Positions 34,801-43,450 of a stretch of DNA of 55,262 bases are shown piece by piece (the first letter of the stretch is position 1; each line of letters opens with the position of its first letter). This DNA is from Planctomycetaceae bacterium (lineage in GTDB: Bacteria > Planctomycetota > Planctomycetia > Planctomycetales > Planctomycetaceae). Location of the stretch: assembly GCA_021732845.1 (NCBI GenBank), contig JAKFUF010000014.1, forward strand, positions 1 through 55,262, written 5' to 3'. The notes below the pieces were generated by a model. The model saw only the letters and a list, made by a program, of their open reading frames with translations. It searched no databases and was not told the origin of the DNA. Both the position numbers and the translations under genes were made by a program.

Positions 34801-35143
34801 GGACCGGAAACGGACCAGGCAGAAGTTGTTGTTGTGGCTCAAAACCATTCGCGCCGAGGTCGGCCGGGTGCCGCTGGCCCGCTTGCAAAAACTTGAGGCC
34901 GGGGAACGCGGTGCCGGCCCCCACCGCGTTGGATGTGTCGCCGGACGCGGCGCACCCGCCCAGGACTCGCACCTGCGCGTCCATTTTGAGAAACGCCAGC
35001 ACCTCGTCGCGGAAGTCCGCATGGGCGTCCAGGAACTCGCCCAGCGGAACGTCTTCCCCCGAGTCAGTTCGCGCCCAATACTCGCCCAGGATTCGGTCGA
35101 ACGGCGAGATCTCGAGTTCCGCTGGATCAGTGGTTGGTGTCAA
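31865..35143 (-). CDS. Membrane Ser/Thr protein kinase with duplicated LRR ectodomain
   Basis: A 1092-residue kinase. Its N-terminal 110 residues have an ECF-linked-kinase-like leader, then a Hanks-type domain: GQGAMGEVYEA (127-137), Lys148 in VAIK, HRDLKPANI (240-248), DFG (260-262) and a GTPSYMPPEQV activation segment. One membrane segment lies near residues 485-505. The outer part is two similar modules of about 270 residues (about 545-815 and 815-1085), each with the phrases ERFGD-LA-ALAEPL, LEKLVALP, TDKGL-ELHRLKRLR and VTA-GIAALRAALP, a leucine-rich repeat pattern. Its ATG overlaps the stop of the upstream ECF sigma gene by 4 bases, so signalling from the kinase to the sigma factor is likely. 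Confidence 0.9.
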   Translation of the reverse strand: MTPTTDPAELEISPFDRILGEYWARTDSGEDVPLGEFLDAHADFRDEVLAFLKMDAQVRVLGGCAASGDTSNAVGAGTAFPGLKFLQAGQRHPADLGANGFEPQQQLLPGPFPVQFGQYRIVGLLGQGAMGEVYEAEDARLGRKVAIKMPRRQVIAQPEILSRFLREARATARLRHHNLCPIYEVATADGIPYIAMAYIDGKPLSSMIGKYHRHAPRQVADTVRKIAQALDVAHRAGVVHRDLKPANILIDADGEPIVMDFGLAHQAADESQARLTQDGMILGTPSYMPPEQVRCEHSRVGPASDVYSLGVILFELLTGRLPFAGPMMSMLVDVANEATSPPKPSALRPDISPRLEAVCLRMLAKPIEARFQSMQDVAAALAACLDDANDPLPGARSAVASTTAVLPPAPSTVSGTELLGTLALEPPAGPVAAKFPARSPVESPADQSAAAPTLSATAHPNSGNAAGRPPTARFNKLALGGRVAALLLAGVIVIQIRNRDGSTIRIEADDTAEISFTRQPDTPPGSKPALPAPAADDPDRRAAAWLRQERVEFDTIPNVTIRPGEPLPDTPFQIIAIRAGNSGLERFGDDLADALAEPLRGTRVLSLHLPRAVTPVGFQKLVALPALSELSLVGFQKGTLDDRMLVPLSKLPNLSNIGANAPHHTFTGEGIGTCRGLTDVTLVHLERVEAVLAENLAPLPKLAYLNLTGGPCGQKAAAALARLRLKQLLLSRCAINDAAAAELANAATLETLELHTNPLTDKGLTELHRLKRLRKLVIRETQVTAMGIAALRAALPDCMVESSLEDGRDSPRPAAIPDDPARRAAAWLQGEGAIFGVDLGFDVGPTDPLPNRPFRITELHGERSRLERFGDGLAEALAEPLHGNSVARLFLPQSVTAAGLEKLVALPEFSGLKGIWIAIDGLSDQMLVPLSKLSELADINAWRPSRDFTGKGIGACKGLTDLTLVELAEVRPALVNQLAMLPKLHYLNLSESVCKPQEAAAIARIPLTHLILNNAQVDDAVVAELADCATLESLSLDRNPLTDKGLAELHRLKRLRSLNLGKTEVTAAGVAALKAALPECEVEFLTPAMSGR

Positions 35144-35766
35144 TCTGGTTCTCCCAGGTCACCGAGGCGGCTCCTCAACGCGATGAGCGCCCGTCGCAGC
35201 AGGCTCGTCACCGCGTCAGGCGTCAGACTCATGTGCTGGGCGATCTCACTCACCGACCATCCCTCCAGGTATCGCAGGATCGCGACCGCCTTCTGCGCCG
35301 GCGGCAGTCCGTCGGTCGCCTCGACCAACCTCAAGGAGTCCTCGCTCAACTGGAGGCGGCGTTCGGGTGAAGCCTCCACGCTCGCAATCGGCCCCATCGC
35401 CTCCAACGGCACCTCTCGCCCGACCGCCCGCTGGCTGGCAGCGACGTTTCGCCGCACTTCGTCTCGAATGTTGCAATGGTGAATTTCCCGGACCCATGCC
35501 AGGAACTGAGCCACGTCCTCCCCCGTGAACTGCTGGATCCTGCGGTGAACCGACAGGCACGTTTGCTGAACCAGATCGGACGCATCGACCCGGGCGGTAA
35601 AGCCCCCTCCCAGCATGCTCTCGGCCATCACCTTCATCCACGGCCGCAGTCGAAGCAGCAGCCGCCCCAGCGCCTCCGCCTCTCCAACTCGAGCCTGGCG
35701 CAATAAAATGCGGGACTCGGACTCTGGCGCGACAGACTGCCCTGACACAGACTCCGGCATCGACAT
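35140..35766 (-). CDS. ECF-type RNA polymerase sigma factor (Planctomycete kinase-linked type)
   Basis: A 208-residue sigma-70 family factor starting at ATG 35766 (MSMPESVSG); ATG 35760 is also possible. Region 2 is visible in ALGRLLLRLRPWMKVMAESM and VDASDLVQQTCLSVHRRIQ. Region 4 holds the helix-turn-helix YLEGWSVSEIAQHMSLTPDAVTSLLRRALIALR. Such sigma factors paired with Ser/Thr kinases are a known Planctomycete feature (ECF-STK groups). The 4-base overlap with the kinase ATG is consistent with that pairing. The kinase probably phosphorylates this sigma factor or its regulator, and the target promoter is not known. Upstream lies a 300-base divergent region. Confidence 0.88.
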   Translation of the reverse strand: MSMPESVSGQSVAPESESRILLRQARVGEAEALGRLLLRLRPWMKVMAESMLGGGFTARVDASDLVQQTCLSVHRRIQQFTGEDVAQFLAWVREIHHCNIRDEVRRNVAASQRAVGREVPLEAMGPIASVEASPERRLQLSEDSLRLVEATDGLPPAQKAVAILRYLEGWSVSEIAQHMSLTPDAVTSLLRRALIALRSRLGDLGEPD

Positions 35767-36067
35767 GCCGTGGCTCACTGTTAGAAAATCGCAAAGACGA
35801 CAACAACCCGTCGCGGGAGTCTGCGGAAAATCGATATTCTTCCGCCCACCCTTCGCGAACTGCCTCCCCACCACTCTACTCGGGACATCTCCGGCAGAGA
35901 AGCGGACCGACGGTCTGCAGTCTGCAGCGAACACCTGGAGATTTGGGAACTCCCTCTTTTTCCGCGCCGCGACGCGCGCAATTGCCGGTTGAACTTTCTA
36001 TCATACGAGCGCGCCGGGTGGCATGTGCCACCCGGCGAATCTCATACACTCTGAATGCAGCGAAATC
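35767..36067. other. Divergent region with a perfect palindrome
   Basis: About 300 bases between the ECF sigma gene (minus) and the DUF1015 gene (plus), probably with both promoters. At 36012-36037 two 12-base arms, CGCCGGGTGGCA and TGCCACCCGGCG, flank the dinucleotide TG. It sits 30 bases before the DUF1015 start, in the leader of that gene. No open frame is supported. Confidence 0.55.
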
Positions 36068-37375
36068 ATGGCGGATGTGCATCCTTTAAGCGGCTGGCGA
36101 TATGATGTGGGACAGGTGGGGGATCTCTCGCAGGTCACCTGTCCTCCCTACGACGTGATCGACGCTGCTTTCCAGGAAAAGCTGTATCAGCAGCATCCCT
36201 GCAACGTCATCCGGCTGGAGCTGAACCGCGAAGAGCCGGGTGACGCCACCCCCGACGATCGCTATGCCCGGGCCGCGGGTTTTCTGCGGAAGTGGATTCA
36301 GCAGGGGGTGCTGATCCAGGAACACGAGGCGTCGCTGTACGTCTACCACCAGGTTTTCACCTGGGAAGGGCACACCTACACCCGCAAGGGGTTTATGGGT
36401 CGCATCCGGCTGGAACGCTTTGGCGAAGGCAAAGTCTATCCGCACGAACAAACGCTGTCCGGCCCCAAGGCCGACCGGCTCAAGCTGCTGAAGACCTGCC
36501 AGGTCAATTTTTCGCCAATCTTCGGACTCTATCCGGACGAAACCGGTGCCGCGCAGGATGCCCTGGAAAAGGCGATCCTGGGGCTGACGCCGCTGGAAGC
36601 CACGGATCATCTGGGGGTGCTGCACCGGTTGTGGCCGGTGTCGAAGGTGGATGTCGTCAACACTGTCCGCCGCGAGCTGCAGGACAAGCCGGTGTTCATC
36701 GCCGACGGCCATCACCGCTACGAAACCGGCGTCAACTACCGCGACGAACTGGCCGCCGCCGGGAAACTGGGCGGGACCGAGTCGCCGCCAAACTTCACCC
36801 TCATGCATTTCTGCGGCATGAGCGACCCCGGCCTCGTCATCCTGCCGACGCACCGGCTGGTCACAGGCGTGGGTGACCTGACCGCCGAGCAGTTGAAGCA
36901 GGCATTGAGCAAGAATTTCGACGTCCAGGTGATCGGCGAAGGTGCCGCCGCGGCGAAGGAAACCTGGGAGCTGATTGAAGCTGATGGCAGCCAGGGAGTG
37001 CTGGGATTTGGCACGACTGCCGACAACAAGTGGTCGCTGGCCAAGCTGACCGATGCCAGCCCGATGCTCACACTGGCCCCCCAGCAAAGCGATGCCTGGC
37101 GGGAACTCGCCGTCAGCGTCCTGCACAAGCTCGTGCTCGACCACCTGCTGCCGCAGGCGGTCCCCGAGGCGAAGGCCGCCTGCAAGTATGTGCATCTGCT
37201 GGACGAAGTCACCACCGCCCAGGCCGCCGGACAATGCCAGTTGGGCTGCCTCGTCCCCCCGGCGCAGATCTCGCATGTCGAAGAGATCGCCGAGAAGCTC
37301 GAGAAAATGCCTCCCAAGAGTACGTACTTCTATCCCAAGCTGCAGACGGGGCTGGTGTTCAATTCGGTGAGTTGA
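36068..37375 (+). CDS. DUF1015 family protein
   Basis: A 435-residue protein matching the DUF1015 family (COG4198). Typical blocks are the N-terminal HPLSGWRYDVGQVGDLSQVTCPPYDVI, the YVYHQVFTWEGHTYTRKGFMG region, YPHEQTLSGPKADRLKLLKT, and IADGHHRYETGVNYRDEL, where DGHHRYE is a likely active or metal site. There is no signal peptide and the protein is soluble. The biochemical role of the family is not established to my knowledge. Start ATG 36068 (MADVHPLSG) fits the family N-terminus; the frame extends upstream to 36023, over the palindromic leader. Confidence 0.85.
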   Translation: MADVHPLSGWRYDVGQVGDLSQVTCPPYDVIDAAFQEKLYQQHPCNVIRLELNREEPGDATPDDRYARAAGFLRKWIQQGVLIQEHEASLYVYHQVFTWEGHTYTRKGFMGRIRLERFGEGKVYPHEQTLSGPKADRLKLLKTCQVNFSPIFGLYPDETGAAQDALEKAILGLTPLEATDHLGVLHRLWPVSKVDVVNTVRRELQDKPVFIADGHHRYETGVNYRDELAAAGKLGGTESPPNFTLMHFCGMSDPGLVILPTHRLVTGVGDLTAEQLKQALSKNFDVQVIGEGAAAAKETWELIEADGSQGVLGFGTTADNKWSLAKLTDASPMLTLAPQQSDAWRELAVSVLHKLVLDHLLPQAVPEAKAACKYVHLLDEVTTAQAAGQCQLGCLVPPAQISHVEEIAEKLEKMPPKSTYFYPKLQTGLVFNSVS

Positions 37376-37433
37376 GGCGTGGAGGCAAACCGTTGAGCAG
37401 GGAAATCGAAAGCGGGAAACGTTCGCAAGCGCT

Positions 37434-38375
37434 CTACGGCTGCGGATCGTTGTTTTCCGGCCGCCCTTCCACATAAAACCAGTTGTGGATCGGCTCCAGA
37501 ATCGTCTCCACCTCTTCCAGCAGTTCCTCGTTCAACGGCGTCTCTGCCCAGGCGGCCCAACTGCGAATGTTGTGGGGGTTCGCCGAACCCACCACGCAGG
37601 TCGCCATGTCCGGGTGAGCCATGGAGAATTGCAGGGCGAGTTCGGCGATGTCTCCGCCGTTCGCCGCGCAGTGGTCGGCGGCCTGTTTGCAGAGCCGGCG
37701 GACCAGCGGCGTGGCCTTGTGCCACGGCGGCAGCGGGGCGTTGGTGAGCAGCCGCGCCGAGAAGGGGGCGGCGTTCATGATCCCCACATTCTTTTCCTTG
37801 AGGTACGGAACCAGGTCCGCCAGCATCGAGTTTTGCAGCGTGTAATGGTTGTACGACAGGATCACATCCAGCGGCACCTGGTCAAGCACGTATTTGAAGA
37901 TCTTCATCGGGTATCCGCTGATCCCAATGAACCGCACCTTTCCCTGCTCCTGAATCTTGCGGAGCGCGGGAAGCGTCTCATTCACGATCTGCGACATCTC
38001 CACGAACTCGATGTCGTGGCACAGCATGATGTCGAGATGATCGACCCCCATCCGGTGCAGGCTGACATCGACGCTTTCGACCACCCGCTTCGCGGAGAAG
38101 TCGAAATGGTCCTTGTCATACCGGCCCAGTTTGGACCCGAGAATGTAGGAGTCGCGCGGCACCCCCCGCAGGGCGACCCCCAGCAGCACCTCGCTCATCC
38201 CCCGACCGTAGAACGGCGAGGTGTCGATGAAGTTCATCCCCAGATCGAGAGCCACGCGGACGGAGGTCAGGGCCTCCTGCAGGTCCACGGAGCGAAACTC
38301 CTGACCGAGGGAGGAAGCTCCAAAACTGAGCGCGGGGAGCATCAAACCAGTACGGCCAAGCGGACGGCGTTCCAT
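37434..38375 (-). CDS. Aldo/keto reductase
   Basis: A 313-residue AKR-family enzyme from ATG 38375 (MERRPLGRTGLMLPALSFGA), with AGG about eight bases upstream; ATG 38390 is an alternative. The (beta/alpha)8 barrel shows DTSPFYG with the catalytic Asp and Tyr, GSKLGRYD with the Lys, and the conserved His in IMLCHDIEF. A C-terminal segment MATCVVGSANPHNI is typical of NADPH contacts. Sequence is closest in feel to the L-galactose dehydrogenase group (AKR with a Ser-Phe-Gly start). It would reduce or oxidise a sugar or aldehyde. Convergent with the DUF1015 gene, with 58 bases between them. Confidence 0.88.
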   Translation of the reverse strand: MERRPLGRTGLMLPALSFGASSLGQEFRSVDLQEALTSVRVALDLGMNFIDTSPFYGRGMSEVLLGVALRGVPRDSYILGSKLGRYDKDHFDFSAKRVVESVDVSLHRMGVDHLDIMLCHDIEFVEMSQIVNETLPALRKIQEQGKVRFIGISGYPMKIFKYVLDQVPLDVILSYNHYTLQNSMLADLVPYLKEKNVGIMNAAPFSARLLTNAPLPPWHKATPLVRRLCKQAADHCAANGGDIAELALQFSMAHPDMATCVVGSANPHNIRSWAAWAETPLNEELLEEVETILEPIHNWFYVEGRPENNDPQP

Positions 38376-38487
38376 TGTCGAAACCTGCATGTCATGAGGG
38401 ATGGACAGGCATTTTATAGCAAGACCGCGCGGCACAGGGCAGCAGGCTCCGCACGAATCCGATTCGTCAGAGCAAGAACAATTGCCG

Positions 38488-38889
38488 TCAATTTTCCCTG
38501 TTCAGTTCCTCAAAGGCGGTCCCAATCTCGTTCAACTCTCCGGTTTCGTGATCCCACCAGTATACGGCATCTGCAAAGCGATCAGTGGCTGCGTCTGCCA
38601 GGAATACCAGCAGATCCCCACCACCGTTCTCCCCAATTGCCACGGCGTCGTGTGGAAAGTCTGGCCGCCGACGGGCTGACACTGTCTCACGAACGATGTC
38701 GTTGCAGGTGCGTTTGAGTCGCCTTCGATCACTGTCATCGAAGATCGGAAACAGATTCCAAGATTCGGGCGTTGCAAGCACCTGACCGCCGTTGTGCTGA
38801 CACATTCTGGCGATATAGCCGAGCGGCAGTTTCCTTCCAAGCTTGGCTTCGGCGCGCTTCACGAAGGCGATGTCGAGAGGGAACCCCAT
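38488..38889 (-). CDS. SMI1/KNR4 (SUKH)-like protein
   Basis: A 133-residue protein from ATG 38889 (MGFPLDIAFVKRAEAKLGRKLPLGYIARM). The opening helix and the LGRKLPLGYIARMCQHNGG segment match the SUKH fold. Later blocks DSDRRRLKRTCNDIV, DAVAIGENGGGDLLVFLAD and YWWDHETGELNEI also fit. SUKH proteins often act as immunity proteins for polymorphic toxins or as general adaptors. No toxin gene is adjacent, so its role is unclear. The frame extends to 39024, but the additional residues do not look like family sequence. No strong Shine-Dalgarno is visible. Confidence 0.65.
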   Translation of the reverse strand: MGFPLDIAFVKRAEAKLGRKLPLGYIARMCQHNGGQVLATPESWNLFPIFDDSDRRRLKRTCNDIVRETVSARRRPDFPHDAVAIGENGGGDLLVFLADAATDRFADAVYWWDHETGELNEIGTAFEELNREN

Positions 38890-39040
38890 GGTGGATAAAT
38901 CTGAGAGGCAAGTCGAAACAACCCCTGGCTGACAGTAACCGTCACACAACCAGTCTAAGGAACGCAACAAAAACAACTGTCCGATTTCCGATTTCGACTC
39001 GTTGATCCGCCAATGAGCCGGCACGCGTTGCCGCGCGTTG

Positions 39041-39070
39041 GCGTCCGGTTTTTCGACCGGAACCGGACGC
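39041..39070. repeat. Perfect hairpin at the end of the RND gene
   Basis: GCGTCCGGTT (39041-39050) is an exact inverted copy of AACCGGACGC (39061-39070), with a 10-base loop that itself contains CGACCGG. It begins eight bases past the stop of the RND permease gene (minus strand). There is no T-run after it in that direction, so it is a weak terminator candidate or a dispersed palindrome. Confidence 0.55.
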
Positions 39071-39077
39071 TAAATAC

Positions 39078-42000
39078 CTACTCGGCTTTCGCCAGCCACC
39101 GGTTCCAAATCAGTTCCGTCACACCTTGGATGACGTAGAAGAACACCGGTGTCAGAAAGATGCCGAACAGCGTCACGCCGAGCATGCCGGAGAACACGGC
39201 AGTGCCCAGCGTTTGGCGCATTTCGGCGCCGGCCCCCTGGCCGAAGACCAGGGGGATCACGCCGAAGATGAACGCCAGGGAGGTCATGATGATCGGCCGC
39301 AGGCGGAGGCGGCAGGCTTCCAGAGTTGCCGTGCGGATGTCGGCCCCCGACTCGCGGCGGGCGCGGGCGAATTCGACGATGAGGATGGCGTTTTTACAGG
39401 CCAGACCCACGAGCACCACGAAGCCAATCTGGGTGAAGATGTTCACGTCCATTTTGGCAAAAGCCACACCGGCAATCGAGCACAACAGACACATCGGCAC
39501 CACGAGAATCACCGCCAGCGGCAGCGACCAGCTCTCATACTGGGCGGCCAGCACGAGGAACACCAGCACCACGGCCAGCACGAAGGCGATGAGCGCGGTA
39601 TTTCCGGCCATCTGCTGCAGCAGTGCCAATTCCGTCCACTGGGCGCGCATGCTGGGCAGCAGATGTTTCTTGGAGATCTCTTCCAGGCGGGCGAGGGCCT
39701 GGCCGGAACTGGTCCCTGGTGCCGCGTCGGCGTTGATGGCCGCCGACGGATAGAGGTTGTAGCGGGTGATCAGCACCGGGCCGCTGATTTCATGGACACT
39801 GGCGACGGCCGACAGCGGAGCCATGCCGCCGTGGTCGTTCTTCATCTTGAGCCGCTTGAGGTCTTCCATCTGCATCCGGTATTTGGTGTCGGCCTGCACA
39901 TTGACCTGCCAGGTGCGGCCGAAGCGGTTGAAGTCGTTGACATACAGTGACCCGAAGTTGACCTGCAGGGTGTCGAAGATTTCAGAAAGGGAGACACCCA
40001 TCTTGCGGGCGGCCTCGCGGTCGAGGTCGATCTGCAGCCAGGCCGCATCCGCGCGGAAGCTGGTGAACACACCCTGCAGTTGGCCGTCGCTTGCTCCCTC
40101 ATCCACGATCGCCTGGCTGGCGGTTTGAATCGCCCGCAGTCCGTTGTCGCCGCGATCCTCGACCATGATGCGGAACCCGCCGGCGGTGCCGAGGCCTTCG
40201 ACGGCGGGAGCGCCAACGACATCAATCAGCCCGTCCTTGACATCTTCCTTGAGGACGCCGCGCAGCTTGTCGGCGATCACATTGCTGGAGAGGCCATGCG
40301 GGGTCCGTGCATGAAAGTCATCGAGCATGACATACATCGAGCCGAAATTGGGGGCGTTGGCCCCCATCAGGATCGACTGGCCGGTCACGGCGACGGTGTG
40401 CTTCACACCGGGGATTTCCTTGACCCGAGTTTCGATTTGCCGCATGGCCGTCGCCGTGCGTTCCTGCGAGGCCGCGTCGGGCAACCGCAGGTTGACCAGC
40501 AAATACCCCTTGTCCTGGGCGGGGATGAATCCGGTGGGCGTCTCTTCGAACAGCCGCTGCGTCTGGAACAGCAGTCCGCCATAGACCACCAACACCACGA
40601 CCGACAGCCGCAGCGACCAGCCCACGGCCCGGACGTAGCCTTCGGTCAGCCAGTTGAACGCCGCATTAAAGGCCTTGAACGACAGGCTCAGCAGTTTGTT
40701 AAGGATGGAACTCAGCGCCCAACTGATCAGCAGCGCCAGCCCGGCGGCGATCCAGGGTGCGTGGACGGCGGCACTTTGGAAGTGTTGTTCTGGCCGATTA
40801 CCGAGCCACGTTTGGAGCCACGGGCCGAGGAACATGTAGGCGGCGATCGTCGCCACCAGCACGATCCCGGGGCGTGGCAGAGGCTCGGCCGTCCGCCTGG
40901 CTTTTTCCTGGAGCAGCAAGACCGCCAGCGCGGGGCTCAATGTCAGCGAGTTAAAGGCGGAGATGATCGTCGACACGGCGATCGTCACGGCGAACTGCCG
41001 GAAGAACTCACCAATGATGCCTGTGATGAAGGCACACGGAATGAACACCGCGGTCAGCACCAGCCCCACGGCGACCACCGGTCCGGAAACCTCCTGCATC
41101 GCCTGGATCGCGGCATCGCGGGGAGCCAGGCCGTGGTCGATGTGATGTTCGATCGCCTCCACCACCACGATCGCGTCGTCCACCACGATGCCGATCGCCA
41201 GCACCAGGCCGAACAGGGTCAGTGTGTTGAGGCTGAAGCTGAACGCCGCCATGGCGGCAAACGTCCCCACCACGGCCACGGGCACGGCGACGAGCGGAAT
41301 GATTGCCGCCCGCCATCCCTGCAGGAACACCAGCACCACAATGGCCACCAGCACGATGGCGTCGCGGAGGGCAATGAAGACTTCGTTCACGGATTCTTGG
41401 ATGAACGGCGTGGTGTCATACACGACGGAGTAATCGACGCCGTCCGGAAATCGGCCCCGCAGCTCCTGCATCTTCTCCTTGAGCATCCGAGCGGTGTCCA
41501 GCGCGTTGGAGCCTGGAAGCTGATAGACGGAGAGGGCGACGGACGGCTGTCCGTCCAAGGTACACGCCTGGTCGTAGCCGAGGGCACCGAGTTCCGCGCG
41601 GGCCACATCCTGCAGGCGAATCGCATGCCCGGTGGCATCGGTCTTCACGATGATGTCATTGAATTCCGATTCTTCGATCAACCGCCCGCGGGTGGTCATC
41701 GTGTATTGGAACACCTGCCCGTTGGGGACCGGTGGCTGCCCAATCTGTCCGGCGGCCACCTGGGCGTTCTGCTGCTCGATGGCATGCACGATGTCATCGG
41801 ATGTGACCCCGCGCTGGGCGGCCCGTTCGGGGTCGACCCAGATCCGCATGCTGTAGTCGCGCTGACCCATGAACGAGATGTCGCCAACACCCTGCAATCG
41901 CGACAGCTCATCCCGCAGTTGAATCGTGGCATAGTTGCTCAGATACAGGTTCGAGCGGCTTCCATCGGGCGAGAACAGATTGACGATCATCAGCACCGTG

Positions 42001-42404
42001 GGCGACTTCTTTTTCACCGTCACGCCGCGGCGCGTCACCAGGGAGGGCAGCACCGGTTGGGCGAGAGCCACGCGGTTTTGCACGAGCACCTGGGCCAGGT
42101 TCAAATTGGTGCCGGCGCGAAAGGTGACGGTCAGGGTGTAGACACCGTCGTTGGTGCATTGGGATGACATATACATCATCCCTTCGACGCCGTTGACCTG
42201 CTGTTCAATGGGGGCGGCCACGGTGTCCGCCACGACCTGCGAATTCGCCCCGGCATACACCGCCGAGACCTCCACGGTGGGCGGTGTGATCTCCGGATAC
42301 TGCGTCACCGGCAAATTGAAAATCGCAATGCCACCGGCAATCGTGATGACGATTGACAGGACCGCGGCAAAAATGGGGCGGTCGATGAAGAACCGTGAAA
42401 ACAT
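39078..42404 (-). CDS. RND efflux permease (AcrB/HAE-1 type)
   Basis: A 1108-residue inner-membrane transporter from ATG 42404 (MFSRFFIDRPIFAAVLSIVITIAGG). It has the twelve-helix RND layout with two large periplasmic loops. The proton-relay Asp pair is in GLVLAIGIVVDDAIVVVE in the TM4 region. Other AcrB marks are NLPVTQYPEITPPTVEV, the QNRVALAQPVLP block and PTGFIPAQDKGYL at the start of the second periplasmic half. It should export hydrophobic compounds with a periplasmic adaptor and an outer-membrane channel. Neither partner is adjacent: the next gene upstream is over 1 kb away. The start has no strong Shine-Dalgarno. Confidence 0.93.
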   Translation of the reverse strand: MFSRFFIDRPIFAAVLSIVITIAGGIAIFNLPVTQYPEITPPTVEVSAVYAGANSQVVADTVAAPIEQQVNGVEGMMYMSSQCTNDGVYTLTVTFRAGTNLNLAQVLVQNRVALAQPVLPSLVTRRGVTVKKKSPTVLMIVNLFSPDGSRSNLYLSNYATIQLRDELSRLQGVGDISFMGQRDYSMRIWVDPERAAQRGVTSDDIVHAIEQQNAQVAAGQIGQPPVPNGQVFQYTMTTRGRLIEESEFNDIIVKTDATGHAIRLQDVARAELGALGYDQACTLDGQPSVALSVYQLPGSNALDTARMLKEKMQELRGRFPDGVDYSVVYDTTPFIQESVNEVFIALRDAIVLVAIVVLVFLQGWRAAIIPLVAVPVAVVGTFAAMAAFSFSLNTLTLFGLVLAIGIVVDDAIVVVEAIEHHIDHGLAPRDAAIQAMQEVSGPVVAVGLVLTAVFIPCAFITGIIGEFFRQFAVTIAVSTIISAFNSLTLSPALAVLLLQEKARRTAEPLPRPGIVLVATIAAYMFLGPWLQTWLGNRPEQHFQSAAVHAPWIAAGLALLISWALSSILNKLLSLSFKAFNAAFNWLTEGYVRAVGWSLRLSVVVLVVYGGLLFQTQRLFEETPTGFIPAQDKGYLLVNLRLPDAASQERTATAMRQIETRVKEIPGVKHTVAVTGQSILMGANAPNFGSMYVMLDDFHARTPHGLSSNVIADKLRGVLKEDVKDGLIDVVGAPAVEGLGTAGGFRIMVEDRGDNGLRAIQTASQAIVDEGASDGQLQGVFTSFRADAAWLQIDLDREAARKMGVSLSEIFDTLQVNFGSLYVNDFNRFGRTWQVNVQADTKYRMQMEDLKRLKMKNDHGGMAPLSAVASVHEISGPVLITRYNLYPSAAINADAAPGTSSGQALARLEEISKKHLLPSMRAQWTELALLQQMAGNTALIAFVLAVVLVFLVLAAQYESWSLPLAVILVVPMCLLCSIAGVAFAKMDVNIFTQIGFVVLVGLACKNAILIVEFARARRESGADIRTATLEACRLRLRPIIMTSLAFIFGVIPLVFGQGAGAEMRQTLGTAVFSGMLGVTLFGIFLTPVFFYVIQGVTELIWNRWLAKAE

Positions 42405-43450
42405 GAGGCGGGAGGGCAGGGCCAGGCGGGCGCGCAAATCCTGAAGGGTTCAGAATTTTGCATGAATTATTGCGTCACCCAGGGTCGCGAAATCCTCGCT
42501 TGCCGAGGGTTGCATTGCGCCAGACAATTGACGGTGACACTTGTCGGTGACACTTGTCGTCCTGAAGATTTCATGGCTGAGCCGTCTGCGTACTTCCGAA
42601 CAAGCCGAAAAGAATCTGAGTCCATGACGGCTGAGGCATGCTTCGATCCCCAAGGAAGGGTGTCTTCAACATCAAGTAGCTGCGTGGGAGAGTTGTGCGT
42701 TAGTTTCCCGCATGCCACATCTTGGGGGCACACGCTCGATCGGCGGCCAACGACCGGATCGGAGCAAAATGAAACAGGTTCGACGGTTATTATTCCCCAG
42801 CGAATTGCCCGAAGTCAATTGCGAAGGTCGCCTTTATAAACAGAATATTCCGAACTGTGTCCCCACCCGGAATGGTCCACTTCGTGGTCACGGTTTTTTG
42901 CCGTTGGATGAGGGTCATACACTGTTTGACGTCTGCCTGGCTCTGGTCAACTGGAGTTGCCGCTCAGCATCAGGTTTGGCCAATTGCTGAAAGCAGTTGG
43001 GGGATCCTTAAAGATCAACCTTCTGTACAACCGCAAACTCGACTCGCTGGCTCCGTACACTTCGCATCAACCGGCATCCCACGCATCATCGGCGAACGTT
43101 GTCACCAAGATCGAGTTGCCGCCACCCCGTTAGACCAGAGAGGTACAGATTGCCGATTTTTCCCTGTAGGAATCCCTCGTTCATACGACCCGAGAAGCAT
43201 ATGGGTCGAGATCTGACGGGCTCCCCATAAAAGTGGCAAATGGCGAACTGTCACTCTTGATGTTCCCAGTTGGAACAGCGCAGCCAGAGTGTACCGGGCT
43301 GATTCGAGTTTTCGAGAGCACCAGCAAACTTGCACGTCATTCGCCCCACCTGTCCCGGGCGAATGTAGGACTTATGAAAACGGTTTTGTCATAATTCCCG
43401 TGCAATGGGGTGCTAGAGGGTCTACGATAAAGCCGGTGTGTCAATCGTCG
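42405..43450. other. One-kilobase gap between RND permease and mannose-6-phosphate isomerase
   Basis: Divergent region of about 1050 bases. Open frames exist, but none has a ribosome binding site plus a family match. It contains a 13-base tandem duplication CGGTGACACTTGT (42532-42557) and a possible 6 bp stem ATTCCG/CGGAAT near 42846-42873. It may hold promoters, a degraded gene or a non-coding RNA; I cannot tell which. Confidence 0.45.

Noticed and set aside
39041-39070. Intrinsic terminator for the RND gene
   Set aside because: The stem is perfect but no T-run follows in the minus-strand direction, so it is listed as a hairpin only.
42462-42839. 125-codon plus-strand frame in the RND/isomerase gap
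   Set aside because: No ribosome binding site, odd composition and no resemblance to a protein family; it is probably a chance frame.
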